Shown here: in pieces, positions 6,570 through 13,752 of the stretch
Layout: the number at the start of each line of letters is the position of its first letter
How positions within the stretch are numbered: the stretch's first letter is position 1
Source of the DNA: an uncultured Bacillota bacterium
GTDB taxonomy: Bacteria > Bacillota > Sulfobacillia > UBA995 > UBA9673
Direction of reading: 5' to 3'
Assembly (NCBI GenBank): GCA_937863905.1
Contig: CALMHV010000287.1
Coordinates: 1-17,918 of the forward strand
Length of the DNA: 17,918 nucleotides
Notes under the pieces: model-generated
What the model was told of the DNA's origin: nothing
What the model saw: the letters and a program-made list of their open reading frames with translations, nothing else
Databases searched by the model: none
Position numbers and translations under genes: made by a program

Positions 6570-9500
6570 TTAGTCCCTCACGTCGCAGCGGAGGCAACGA
6601 GCGGCCTCCTTCTGGGCCATACCGGCCGTGTACCCGAGTTCGACCTCGGTGAAGTCGGAGATCCTCTTCTCAACCGGAACGCACGGCACGTGCTCGCGCG
6701 GTGTCTCGGTCTCGATAATCGGGGCCGTCAGCTTGCGGACGACCTCGGGCTTGGCGAAGAGGCTGCCGTCACCGCCCAGGTACTTGTCGATCGCCGACGC
6801 GGCACGCTTGCCGGCCGCGATGGCTTCGATAACCGTGTCGGGTCCGGTCACGCAGTCGCCGCCGGCGAACACACCGTCGAGATTGGTCGCGCCGGTCTTG
6901 TCGCAAGCCCGGACCAGGCCGCGCTCCGCGGCGAGACCCGCCTTGTCGGCGATGCCGTCGAGCGCGACGGCCTGGCCGATGGCGGCGATGACGACTTCGG
7001 CGTCGAGCGTGAACTCGGAGCCGTCCTTCGGAATGGGACGCCGGCGCCCGGACTTGTCGTACTCGCCCAGGCTGCACGTCACGCACTCGAGGCCGACGAC
7101 CTTGCCGCTCTTAGCCACGATGCGCTTCGGCGCCACGAGGGTCCGAATCTCGATACCCTCGCGCTCGGCTTCGTCGATCTCTTCCTCCAGGGCCGGCATC
7201 TCAGCCTTCGAGCGCCGGTAGACCAGGGAGACCTTCTTGGCGCCAAGCCGCAGGCTCGACCGGGCCGCGTCCACCGCGGCGTTGCCGCCGCCGATGACGA
7301 GGACCGTCTTGCCCTTCAGGCTCTTGGTCTGGCCAAGATTGACCTCGCGGAGGAAGGTGACCGCGTCGAAGACGCCGTCGGCGTCTTCGCCCGGGAGACC
7401 TAGCTTCTGGCCGAGGTGGGCGCCGACAGCCACGAACACTGCGTTGTGCTTCTTCCTGAGGTCGGCGAGGGAGATGTCCTGGCCGATCCGGACCTTGGTC
7501 TTGAAGGTGACCCCGAGCTTCTCCAGCCGCTCGATCTCCTTCCGCAAGGCCTTCTTCGGCAGGCGGTACTCTGGGATGCCCACCGCCAGCATGCCGCCGA
7601 TGACCGGCAGCGACTCGTACACCGTCACCTGATAGCCCTTACGGGCCAGGTAGTTGGCGGCGGTGAGGCCGGCTGGGCCGGAACCCACGACGGCGACCTT
7701 CTCCGTCTTCTTCTCCGCCGGAGCGGGAAGAGCGAAGGTAGCGCCGTTCCCATCCATCGGGTACTCCGCCACAAAGCGCTTCAGAGCCCGGATGTTGATG
7801 GGCACGTCGAGCTGGCCGCGCCGGCACTTGCCCTCGCACGGGTGCGTGCAGACCCGGCCGCAGATCAAGGGCAGCGGGTTGTCCATCCGGATGACGGAGT
7901 GGGCCTCGCCGAACCGGCCCTGCCGAGCGAGATCGACGTAGAGAGGAACGTCGATGCCGGCCGGGCACGAGTTCTCGCAAGGCGCCAAGAAGAGCGAGGC
8001 GCACACGGAGGCCACACACTTCTTGTCCCGGATGTGCTGGTCGTACTCGTGACGGAAATACCGGATGGTCGAGAGGACCGGGTTCGGGCCGGTCTGCCCG
8101 AGGCCGCAGAGAGACGAGTTCTTGATCTGCTCGCCAAGCTCGACGAGGAGTTCGACGTCGCCTTCCTTGCCTTCCCCGACCGTGATGCGCTCGAGGATCT
8201 CGAGCATCCGCTTGGTGCCGATGCGGCACGGCGCGCACTTGCCGCATGACTCGTCCTGGACGAACTCCAAGAAGAACTTGGCGAGGTCGACCATGCAGGT
8301 GTCCTCGTCCATGACGATGAGGCCACCGGAGCCCATGATCGTCCCGAGGGACGCCAGGTTCTCATAGTCGGTCGGCGTGTTCAGGTGCTCCTTGGGAATG
8401 CAGCCTCCGGACGGTCCGCCCGTCTGGGCGGCCTTGAACTGCTTGCCGTTGGGGATGCCGCCGCCAAGGTCGAAGATGATCTCGCCGAGCGGCATGCCCA
8501 TCGGGACCTCGACGAGGCCGGTGTTGACGATCTTGCCGGCCAGGGCGAAGACCTTGGTGCCCTTGGACTTCTCGGTGCCGATGGAGGCCAACCAGTCGCC
8601 GCCTCTTAGGATGATGGGCGCGACCGTGGCCCAGGTCTCGACGTTGTTGATGTTGGTCGGCTTGCCCCAGAGACCGCTCTGCGCCGGGAACGGGGGTCGC
8701 GGGCGAGGCTCGCCGCGGCGGCCCTCGATGGACGCCATGAGCGCGGTCTCCTCGCCGCAGACGAAGGCGCCGGCGCCGACGCGGATCTCGAGGTCGAAGT
8801 CGAACCCGAGACCGAAGATGTTCTTGCCCAGGAGCCCGTACTCGCGCGCCTGGTTGATGGCGTGGGTGAGACGCTCGACCGCCAGCGGATACTCGGCCCG
8901 GACGTAGACGTAGCCTTGGCTGGAGCCGATGGTGTACCCGCAGATGGCCATACCCTCGATGACGGAGTGCGGGTCGCCTTCGAGGACCGAGCGGTCCATG
9001 AACGCGCCGGGATCGCCTTCGTCGGCGTTGCAGACGACGTACTTCGGCGTGCCGGCGGCCTTCATGGCGAACTCCCATTTGGCGCCGGTCAGGAAGCCGG
9101 CGCCGCCACGGCCGCGGAGACCGGATTTCTTCATCTCCGCAACCACGTCGGCCGGCTTCATCTTGCTGAGAGCCTTGCCCAGCGCGGCGTATCCGTCGCG
9201 GGCAATGTACTCTTCCACGGAAAGCGGATCGATCAGACCGGTGTTCCGTAGGGCGATCCGGGTCTGCCGGTTGAAGAAGGTGATGTCGTCATAGCTCGCC
9301 ACCGGCTCCTCCACACCAGGCTGCTTGTAGAGAAGACGGGTGACGATCCGGCCCTTGAGGAGATGCTCCTCAGCGATAACCGGAGCGTCTTCAGGCTTCA
9401 CCTTGCGGTAGAAGACGCCTTCCGGATAGACCACGATGACCGGCCCCATGTCGCACGGCCCCATGCATCCGGTCTCGATGATGCGGACTTCGTCGGCCAG

Positions 9501-9608
9501 ACCGAGACTCTTAACCGACTTGACTAGGGCCTCCTCGACCGCCTTGCATCCCGAGGAGACGCAGCCCGCACCGGCGCAGACCAGAACGTGGGCCCTCTGC
9601 AATGCCAT
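6570..9608 (-). CDS. hndC: fused HndC/NuoF-NfnB/GltD-like flavoprotein, copy 2
   Basis: A 1012-residue fusion. Residues 1-530 are a complete HndC: thioredoxin-like [2Fe-2S] (C11, C16, C48, C52), FMN/NADH fold (GRGGAGF 166-172, CNADEGDPGAF 193-203) and [4Fe-4S] ligands C455, C458, C461, C501. Where the normal C-terminal ferredoxin would start, the chain enters a GltD/NfnB-like module: Cys set C531, C536, C544, C548, then C583, C587, C591, C595 (CGRVCTHPCEGKC). Next come an FAD motif GSGPAGL (642-648), a second dinucleotide motif GGGNAAVDAAR (773-783) with YRRSKAEMPA (797-806) typical of NADPH-binding members, GVFAGGD (912-918), and a terminal CLRC (1005, 1008). It could therefore carry FMN, FAD and two pyridine-nucleotide sites. 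Flavin bifurcation or NADPH coupling is inference. The ATG at 9608 follows GGGAGGGG. The frame is open through the junction. Confidence 0.92.
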   Translation of the reverse strand: MALQRAHVLVCAGAGCVSSGCKAVEEALVKSVKSLGLADEVRIIETGCMGPCDMGPVIVVYPEGVFYRKVKPEDAPVIAEEHLLKGRIVTRLLYKQPGVEEPVASYDDITFFNRQTRIALRNTGLIDPLSVEEYIARDGYAALGKALSKMKPADVVAEMKKSGLRGRGGAGFLTGAKWEFAMKAAGTPKYVVCNADEGDPGAFMDRSVLEGDPHSVIEGMAICGYTIGSSQGYVYVRAEYPLAVERLTHAINQAREYGLLGKNIFGLGFDFDLEIRVGAGAFVCGEETALMASIEGRRGEPRPRPPFPAQSGLWGKPTNINNVETWATVAPIILRGGDWLASIGTEKSKGTKVFALAGKIVNTGLVEVPMGMPLGEIIFDLGGGIPNGKQFKAAQTGGPSGGCIPKEHLNTPTDYENLASLGTIMGSGGLIVMDEDTCMVDLAKFFLEFVQDESCGKCAPCRIGTKRMLEILERITVGEGKEGDVELLVELGEQIKNSSLCGLGQTGPNPVLSTIRYFRHEYDQHIRDKKCVASVCASLFLAPCENSCPAGIDVPLYVDLARQGRFGEAHSVIRMDNPLPLICGRVCTHPCEGKCRRGQLDVPINIRALKRFVAEYPMDGNGATFALPAPAEKKTEKVAVVGSGPAGLTAANYLARKGYQVTVYESLPVIGGMLAVGIPEYRLPKKALRKEIERLEKLGVTFKTKVRIGQDISLADLRKKHNAVFVAVGAHLGQKLGLPGEDADGVFDAVTFLREVNLGQTKSLKGKTVLVIGGGNAAVDAARSSLRLGAKKVSLVYRRSKAEMPALEEEIDEAEREGIEIRTLVAPKRIVAKSGKVVGLECVTCSLGEYDKSGRRRPIPKDGSEFTLDAEVVIAAIGQAVALDGIADKAGLAAERGLVRACDKTGATNLDGVFAGGDCVTGPDTVIEAIAAGKRAASAIDKYLGGDGSLFAKPEVVRKLTAPIIETETPREHVPCVPVEKRISDFTEVELGYTAGMAQKEAARCLRCDVRD

Positions 9609-9644
9609 GGTTTCCCCTCCCTGAGTCCATAGTCGCCATGGGGT

Positions 9645-10013
9645 CTAGGCTTTCGTTCCCACTACCCATTCCCCGATGATCTGGTCGTTGACGATGTCTT
9701 GAGCCACGATACGGCGAGCCCGCTCGGCGTTGATCCGCCCGTACATGACCTTGGGCTTCCCGGAGCGGATGATCTCCACCAGGGGTTCCTTGTCGCAAAG
9801 CCCGACACAGCCCGTCTGGGCCACGGTCACCGCGGCAAGGTTCCTCTTGCCCAGTTCATCAAGGATGGCCGCCATGACCTCACGGGCGCCGGCGGCGATA
9901 CCGCAGGTCCCCATGCCAATGACGACCTTTGTCGACTGCTCGGCGGAACGCGCCGAGAGAGTCGCCTTGGCCTTGTCCTTAATCTTGGCTAGGTCCTCGA
10001 GTGTCTTGACCAC
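9645..10013 (-). CDS. hndB: thioredoxin-like [2Fe-2S] ferredoxin-domain subunit (HndB)
   Basis: A 122-residue protein resembling HndB of the NADP-reducing hydrogenase of Desulfovibrio fructosivorans, about the same length. A short helical N-terminus (KTLEDLAKIKDKAKATL) precedes a thioredoxin-like [2Fe-2S] domain with GMGTCGIAAGAREV and TGCVGLC. Only three cysteines are visible (C37, C69, C73); the position four before C37 is Gly33. I recall this three-Cys form from other clostridial relatives but cannot check it. The GTG at 10013 is preceded by GGGAGGG about six bases away. The longer frame to 10106 would overlap the upstream gene and gives an unlikely N-terminus. It sits 36 bases before the fused hndC. 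Role: electron-transfer or assembly component of the copy 2 complex; there is no counterpart in the copy 1 set. Confidence 0.88.
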   Translation of the reverse strand: MVKTLEDLAKIKDKAKATLSARSAEQSTKVVIGMGTCGIAAGAREVMAAILDELGKRNLAAVTVAQTGCVGLCDKEPLVEIIRSGKPKVMYGRINAERARRIVAQDIVNDQIIGEWVVGTKA

Positions 10014-10053
10014 GTTATCCCTCCCAAAACAGCATTGTGGCGCTGGGCACAAT

Positions 10054-10614
10054 CTAGAGCGCAATGCCGCCCTTGGACTGCGCCTCGCGGATCCCGGCGT
10101 CGACATGCTCCTTGACGACCCGATAGACCACCGGGCTGGAGAAGCTCACGCCGTCGAGCTTTCCTAGGAACTCACTCGCCCCGAACCTGAATTCGCGCCC
10201 GCCGGCACGGTGCCGGTACTCGAGCTCGAGGGACGGGTTCGCCGCCAGGAGACAAGCCAGGGTCGTGGCCATGTCGCCCAGGGGTGGGCGGTCGATGTTC
10301 CCAAGTCCGAAAGTCGCGCTTACCTTTGTCCCCTCGCCCTCGGCGGAGGCAACGGTCAACGTACCGCCGCTCTGCCGGGCGGTGGCGGCGAGAAGTGGGA
10401 GCCCGAGGCCGACCCGCCTGGTCGTGCGGGTGGTCACGAAGGGGTCGGTGACTTTGGCCACCATGTCCGGCGGCATGCCCCGGCCGTTGTCGGCGATGGC
10501 AACGGTGAGCAGATCCCGCTGGGAGTCCGCGGTCACCGCTATGGCGACACGCGTGGCTCCGGCCTCGATGGAGTTCTGGACGATGTCCAGGATGTGCAGC
10601 GAGATCTCTTTCAC
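10054..10614 (-). CDS. GHKL-type ATP-binding protein of the hydrogenase operon
   Basis: A 186-residue protein with a histidine-kinase/MutL-type ATPase fold: N box with N14 in DIVQNSIEAGA (10-20), G1 box DNGRGMP (42-48) and G2-like VGLGLPLL (68-75). There is no sensor domain, no HisKA dimerisation helix with a phospho-accepting His, and no membrane segment, so it is not an ordinary sensor kinase. Genes of this kind occur between hndA and hndB in many Firmicute hydrogenase operons (recalled, not searched). Their job is unknown to me; anti-sigma-like kinase activity or complex regulation are options. The last 80 residues (from about 108) are not part of the ATPase core and look specific to this group. 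The GTG at 10614 follows GAGGAG by about seven bases. The gene starts 55 bases after hndA and ends 40 before hndB. Confidence 0.85.
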   Translation of the reverse strand: MKEISLHILDIVQNSIEAGATRVAIAVTADSQRDLLTVAIADNGRGMPPDMVAKVTDPFVTTRTTRRVGLGLPLLAATARQSGGTLTVASAEGEGTKVSATFGLGNIDRPPLGDMATTLACLLAANPSLELEYRHRAGGREFRFGASEFLGKLDGVSFSSPVVYRVVKEHVDAGIREAQSKGGIAL

Positions 10615-10669
10615 CCCATATCTCCTCTGCTCCCGAAAACAACCACTGTCACGCGCCCTTCCCCACCGG

Positions 10670-11191
10670 CTAGCGGTACGGCTTGAGCATCGCCGGGATG
10701 CGGTCGGGCTTGAGGCGAGCGTGAACGTCGTCACCGACCATCGCCACGGGGCCCAGGCCACAGGCGCCGAGGCACCGGACGATGTCGAGGGAGAACTGCG
10801 CGTCTTCGGTCGTGTCCCCGAATTTGACGCCGAGTTCCTTCTCGATGCGCTCCAGGACCCGAGGGGCTCCCCTCACGTAGCAGGCCGTACCCTTGCAGGC
10901 AGCGATGCGGTGCTTACCCTTCGGCTTCATGCTGAACAGCGTGTAGAAGCTCACGACCCCGTGCACGTCGGCCACGGACACACCCAGCTTCTCAGCGACG
11001 TGAGTGAGGACCGGCTCCGGGAGAAAGCCCACCGCTTTCTGCACTTCGTGCAGGATGTTGATGAGTGAACTCGGGTTCCCGTCGTACCTGGCGATGATCA
11101 CGTCGATCTCCTTCGCCAGATCTGCCGGCAGAGGCTGCCCCGGCGCCAGCTTCAGCTTGGCGCCAGTGGCGGACTCGGCTTTCGCAGCCAT
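10670..11191 (-). CDS. hndA: [2Fe-2S] NuoE-like hydrogenase subunit, copy 2 (HndA)
   Basis: A 173-residue NuoE-like subunit with cluster ligands C99 and C104 (CKGTAC) and C140 and C144 (CLGAC). The segment VHGVVSFYTLF (76-86) before the cluster domain is typical. Compared with copy 1 it has about 15 extra residues at the N-terminus, rich in Ala, Lys and Pro. The ATG at 11191 has GGAGGGA about nine bases upstream; a GTG at 11215 would overlap the PHP gene stop and leave no ribosome site. This is the first structural hydrogenase gene of the long operon, placed 23 bases after the PHP gene, so the signalling genes and the enzyme are almost certainly co-transcribed. Expected partner: the fused HndC. 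Confidence 0.92.
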   Translation of the reverse strand: MAAKAESATGAKLKLAPGQPLPADLAKEIDVIIARYDGNPSSLINILHEVQKAVGFLPEPVLTHVAEKLGVSVADVHGVVSFYTLFSMKPKGKHRIAACKGTACYVRGAPRVLERIEKELGVKFGDTTEDAQFSLDIVRCLGACGLGPVAMVGDDVHARLKPDRIPAMLKPYR

Positions 11192-11214
11192 GACTTCACA
11201 TCCCTCCGCTCCCA

Positions 11215-11994
11215 CTAGAGTGCTTCAACCTTCCGTCCGTCGCGACCGACTATCGCCGCTCGGAACTCGTCCAGGGTCGGCTGGCCCATGTGGAGCCAGG
11301 TCCGGGCTGGTCCGAGTTCCTCGAGCCGGTGCGCGTCGGAAGAGATGACAATGGTTCGTCCCTCGAGAGAGGGTAACTTCGCCTTCACCTCCCCGAGCGT
11401 CAATCTTGATGACACCTCGATGAGGTCGAAGTCGCTCGCCGGGGGAAGGAACCCCAGGTTGGAGACATAGCCGTACGCGGGACGGTCGACGTGGGCCGGA
11501 TAGCAGACCAGCCCGCGCCGCCGGGCCTCCCGGCGGACTTCGTCCACGGACAGGTCGACCGAGGTCAGAAGAAGCCTCTCCAGAACCCCAGTGACCCTGC
11601 CTTCGTTGTCAAAGAGCGTCTGCTCCCCGAACACGTCCGGCCGATTGGGCCGGGACGGCAGATGCCGGTAGACGAGTTCCTGCCAGTCCTCCAGGAGGGC
11701 CAAGTCATCAGCGAGCACGACCAGGTGCACTTCCTCCTTGGTCTGGACCTCCATCCCCGGCCAGACCACCAGGCCCGTCCCGGCCGCGAACTCGCTGACC
11801 GCCCGGGCGTTCGCCCCGGAATTGTGGTCCGTGACGGCCACGATGTCGAGGCCGTACTCCAGAGCCAGCCCGACGATGTTCCCCGGGGACATCTCCGTCT
11901 CGGCGCACGGCGACAGGGCCGTGTGGACGTGCAAGTCCGCGGCGAAGACCCGCGGCTTTCCCGCCTTGGCCGTGCCCGCTCCCGGTCCTGGCAA
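11215..11994 (-). CDS. PHP-domain metal-dependent phosphoesterase
   Basis: A 259-residue PHP-domain protein. Metal-binding signatures are visible in order: DLHVH (H22, H24), AVTDHN (D56, H57), GMEVQTKEEVH (E82, H90), CYPAHVDR (H168) and SSDAH (D220, H222). This set supports an active phosphoesterase such as a nucleoside or histidinol-phosphate-type hydrolase, but the substrate cannot be read from sequence. It is cytoplasmic, with no signal peptide. The best start I see is TTG at 11994, 15 bases after the DRTGG gene stop; the ribosome site is weak (AGGGA further upstream). The gene is in the same reading frame as the DRTGG gene, separated only by one TAG and 15 bases. PHP genes beside hydrogenase operons are recalled from other clostridia; a role in nucleotide signalling or repair is speculation. 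Confidence 0.85.
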   Translation of the reverse strand: MPGPGAGTAKAGKPRVFAADLHVHTALSPCAETEMSPGNIVGLALEYGLDIVAVTDHNSGANARAVSEFAAGTGLVVWPGMEVQTKEEVHLVVLADDLALLEDWQELVYRHLPSRPNRPDVFGEQTLFDNEGRVTGVLERLLLTSVDLSVDEVRREARRRGLVCYPAHVDRPAYGYVSNLGFLPPASDFDLIEVSSRLTLGEVKAKLPSLEGRTIVISSDAHRLEELGPARTWLHMGQPTLDEFRAAIVGRDGRKVEAL

Positions 11995-12009
11995 GTTTCG
12001 CCGCCGTCC

Positions 12010-12339
12010 CTAGAGCAGCTTGTGCAGCCTGCCCGCCACCTCAAAGACGGACAGGGGCGTGCGCATGACCGGGATGCCCTCGCGGTCGGCCCGTTCGAGC
12101 GTGTCCCTTTCGGGCTCCACGCTTCCGGAGACCACGACCCCGGCAACCTCGGTCAGGACGGCCACGGCCACAATGTTTTGATGTCCCTGAATGGTTATCC
12201 AAAGGTCCTTAGGCTTGGCGCGAGCCATCACATCGCTCAACAGGTCACCCGAATAACCGCCGGTCACTTCGCGATCGAGGCCCGCCACCCCGGCGACGAC
12301 ATCCAGACCCAGTGCCTTGGCCACTTCGGAGACCTTCAT
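12010..12339 (-). CDS. DRTGG-domain protein
   Basis: A 109-residue protein that appears to be a single DRTGG domain. It starts with the small motif VSEVAKALGLDVVAG and DREVTGGYSGDLLSDVMARAK, followed by LWITIQGHQNIVAVAVL, VVVSGSVEPERDTLERADREGIPVMRTPLS and a final helix. DRTGG domains are found in phosphotransacetylase N-terminal regions and in CBS-domain proteins, and are thought to sense ligands; the ligand here is unknown. Standing alone beside a sensory-type hydrogenase, it is a candidate signalling partner. The ATG at 12339 is 15 bases after the sensory hydrogenase stop, with AGGAG about 12 bases upstream and a closer GGGAG. Family call is good; function is open. Confidence 0.82.
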   Translation of the reverse strand: MKVSEVAKALGLDVVAGVAGLDREVTGGYSGDLLSDVMARAKPKDLWITIQGHQNIVAVAVLTEVAGVVVSGSVEPERDTLERADREGIPVMRTPLSVFEVAGRLHKLL

Positions 12340-12354
12340 CTCCCGCTCACACTC

Positions 12355-13710
12355 CTAACCTACTTCGGGCGTCCTTTCGCTGCCGGAGGGCTGGTCCATC
12401 GACGGCGGGACCTTCTCAGCCAGTTCCTTCATCTCGGCCGCCAGGTCGCGGACCCTCTCGCGCAGCTTGAACAGACAGTCGGTCTCGAAGGCCAACCCCC
12501 GGACGATGTCCTCGGCCAGAGAACGGCAGGTCGGCGAGCCGCAAGAACCGCAGTCCAGATTGGGCAGGCGCGCCAGAGTCTCCTCGAGTCGTTCGACCTT
12601 GGCCATGGCCCGGGTCACGTCCTCGTCCAGTTTGAGGACGGGACGGGGCGGGATGGTCTCCACCATCGTGAAGACGCCTGAGTCATAGAGAGCGGCGAGT
12701 TCATCCTCGCCGAACGGCGGCCTCGGGTTTCCACTGTCGACCATGTCCGCCATGGCCTTGATGTTGGCCCTGGCCACGAAGGGATTCTCCGGCACGAGCG
12801 GCCCGCCGATGCAGCCGCCCACGCAGGCCTGAGCCTCGAGGAAGTCCACGTCGGTGAGGCGCCCCTTCTCCACTTCGGTCAGCACGGTAATCACGTTGTG
12901 GATGCCATCCACGGCCAGAAGTTCACCCTGATCGATCTCGGCGTTTTCGCCTCCGGCGCGACCCCAGCCGAGGCCCGAAGCGAGGGCGACCTGGAACCGG
13001 CGCCCGCTTTCGGCGTCCTTGAGGTGGCTGACCGCCGCGCCGTAGACCTCCGACATGGAGATGGCCCCGTCAACGGCCGACTTGGCCCGGCCGACGGGCT
13101 GCTTGACCGCTGTCACCTTAGCCGCGCAGGGCGTGACGAAGAACACCCCGATACGCTCGCGCGGGATTCCCGTGGCCGCCTCGGCCCGCTTGCGGGCCAG
13201 TTGAGCCGAGACCTCCATGGGCGATTCGAGCGGGATGATGTGGTCCAGGAGCGCCGGAAAGCGGACCTGGATGAGTCTGAGGACCGCCGGACAAGCCGAC
13301 GAGATGAGCGGACGCGTCCGGCTGGCCTGGTTCATGAACGTGCGCACCGCGTAGCCGACCGCGCTGGCGGCCACGGGAACCTCGAAGATGTCGTCAAAGC
13401 CCACGCCCAGGAGGGCCCGCAGGACGGTCTCGGGAGTCGACGTCCGGCGGAACTGACCATAGAACGACGGCGCGGGCAGGGCCACCGTGTACTCGAACTC
13501 GGACAGGCGTTCGAGCCGGTCGGTCAGGGCGCTCTTGGCGTGGTTCGGGCAGGCGCGGATGCACTCACCACAGTCGATGCAGCGTTCCTCGAAGATGCGG
13601 GCCTTGCCTTCCCGGACGCGAATCGCCTCCGTGGGGCACCGCTTGATGCAATTGGTGCACCCACGGCACTTGTCCCTATCCAAGGTAACCGAGTGAAAGT
13701 ACTGGCCCAA
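12355..13710 (-). CDS. sensory-type [FeFe]-hydrogenase-like iron-sulfur protein
   Basis: A 451-residue protein: two ferredoxin [4Fe-4S] motifs (C15/18/21/25 and C44/47/50/54), a divergent H-cluster domain, and a C-terminal 4Fe-4S motif (CGSCGSPTC at 387-395 with C412) followed by a coiled-coil-like helix (about 413-436). The active-site loops differ from the catalytic subunits. L1 is SSACPAV (137-143), with Ala139 where CpI has the proton-transfer Cys but C140 kept; L2 is VTPCAAK (C195); L3 is EAQACVGGCIGG (C296, C300) with Gln294 in place of Met. All four H-cluster cysteines are present. This pattern fits the putative H2-sensing branch (HsfB-like, groups C/D) rather than a turnover enzyme. 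There is no PAS domain. TTG at 13710 follows AGAGGAG by about seven bases. It lies between an RsbW-like ATPase and a DRTGG protein, fitting a redox or H2 signalling role. Confidence 0.88.
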   Translation of the reverse strand: MGQYFHSVTLDRDKCRGCTNCIKRCPTEAIRVREGKARIFEERCIDCGECIRACPNHAKSALTDRLERLSEFEYTVALPAPSFYGQFRRTSTPETVLRALLGVGFDDIFEVPVAASAVGYAVRTFMNQASRTRPLISSACPAVLRLIQVRFPALLDHIIPLESPMEVSAQLARKRAEAATGIPRERIGVFFVTPCAAKVTAVKQPVGRAKSAVDGAISMSEVYGAAVSHLKDAESGRRFQVALASGLGWGRAGGENAEIDQGELLAVDGIHNVITVLTEVEKGRLTDVDFLEAQACVGGCIGGPLVPENPFVARANIKAMADMVDSGNPRPPFGEDELAALYDSGVFTMVETIPPRPVLKLDEDVTRAMAKVERLEETLARLPNLDCGSCGSPTCRSLAEDIVRGLAFETDCLFKLRERVRDLAAEMKELAEKVPPSMDQPSGSERTPEVG

Positions 13711-13752
13711 CGCCCGGCTCCTCTCAACATCATCTCGGGAACGAGTCTGGAG

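Noticed and set aside
5604..7403. 599-residue plus-strand open frame opposite hndD copy 2 and the fused hndC
   Set aside because: It crosses two well-supported minus-strand genes and the gap between them, and has no known motif; an artefact of third-position GC.
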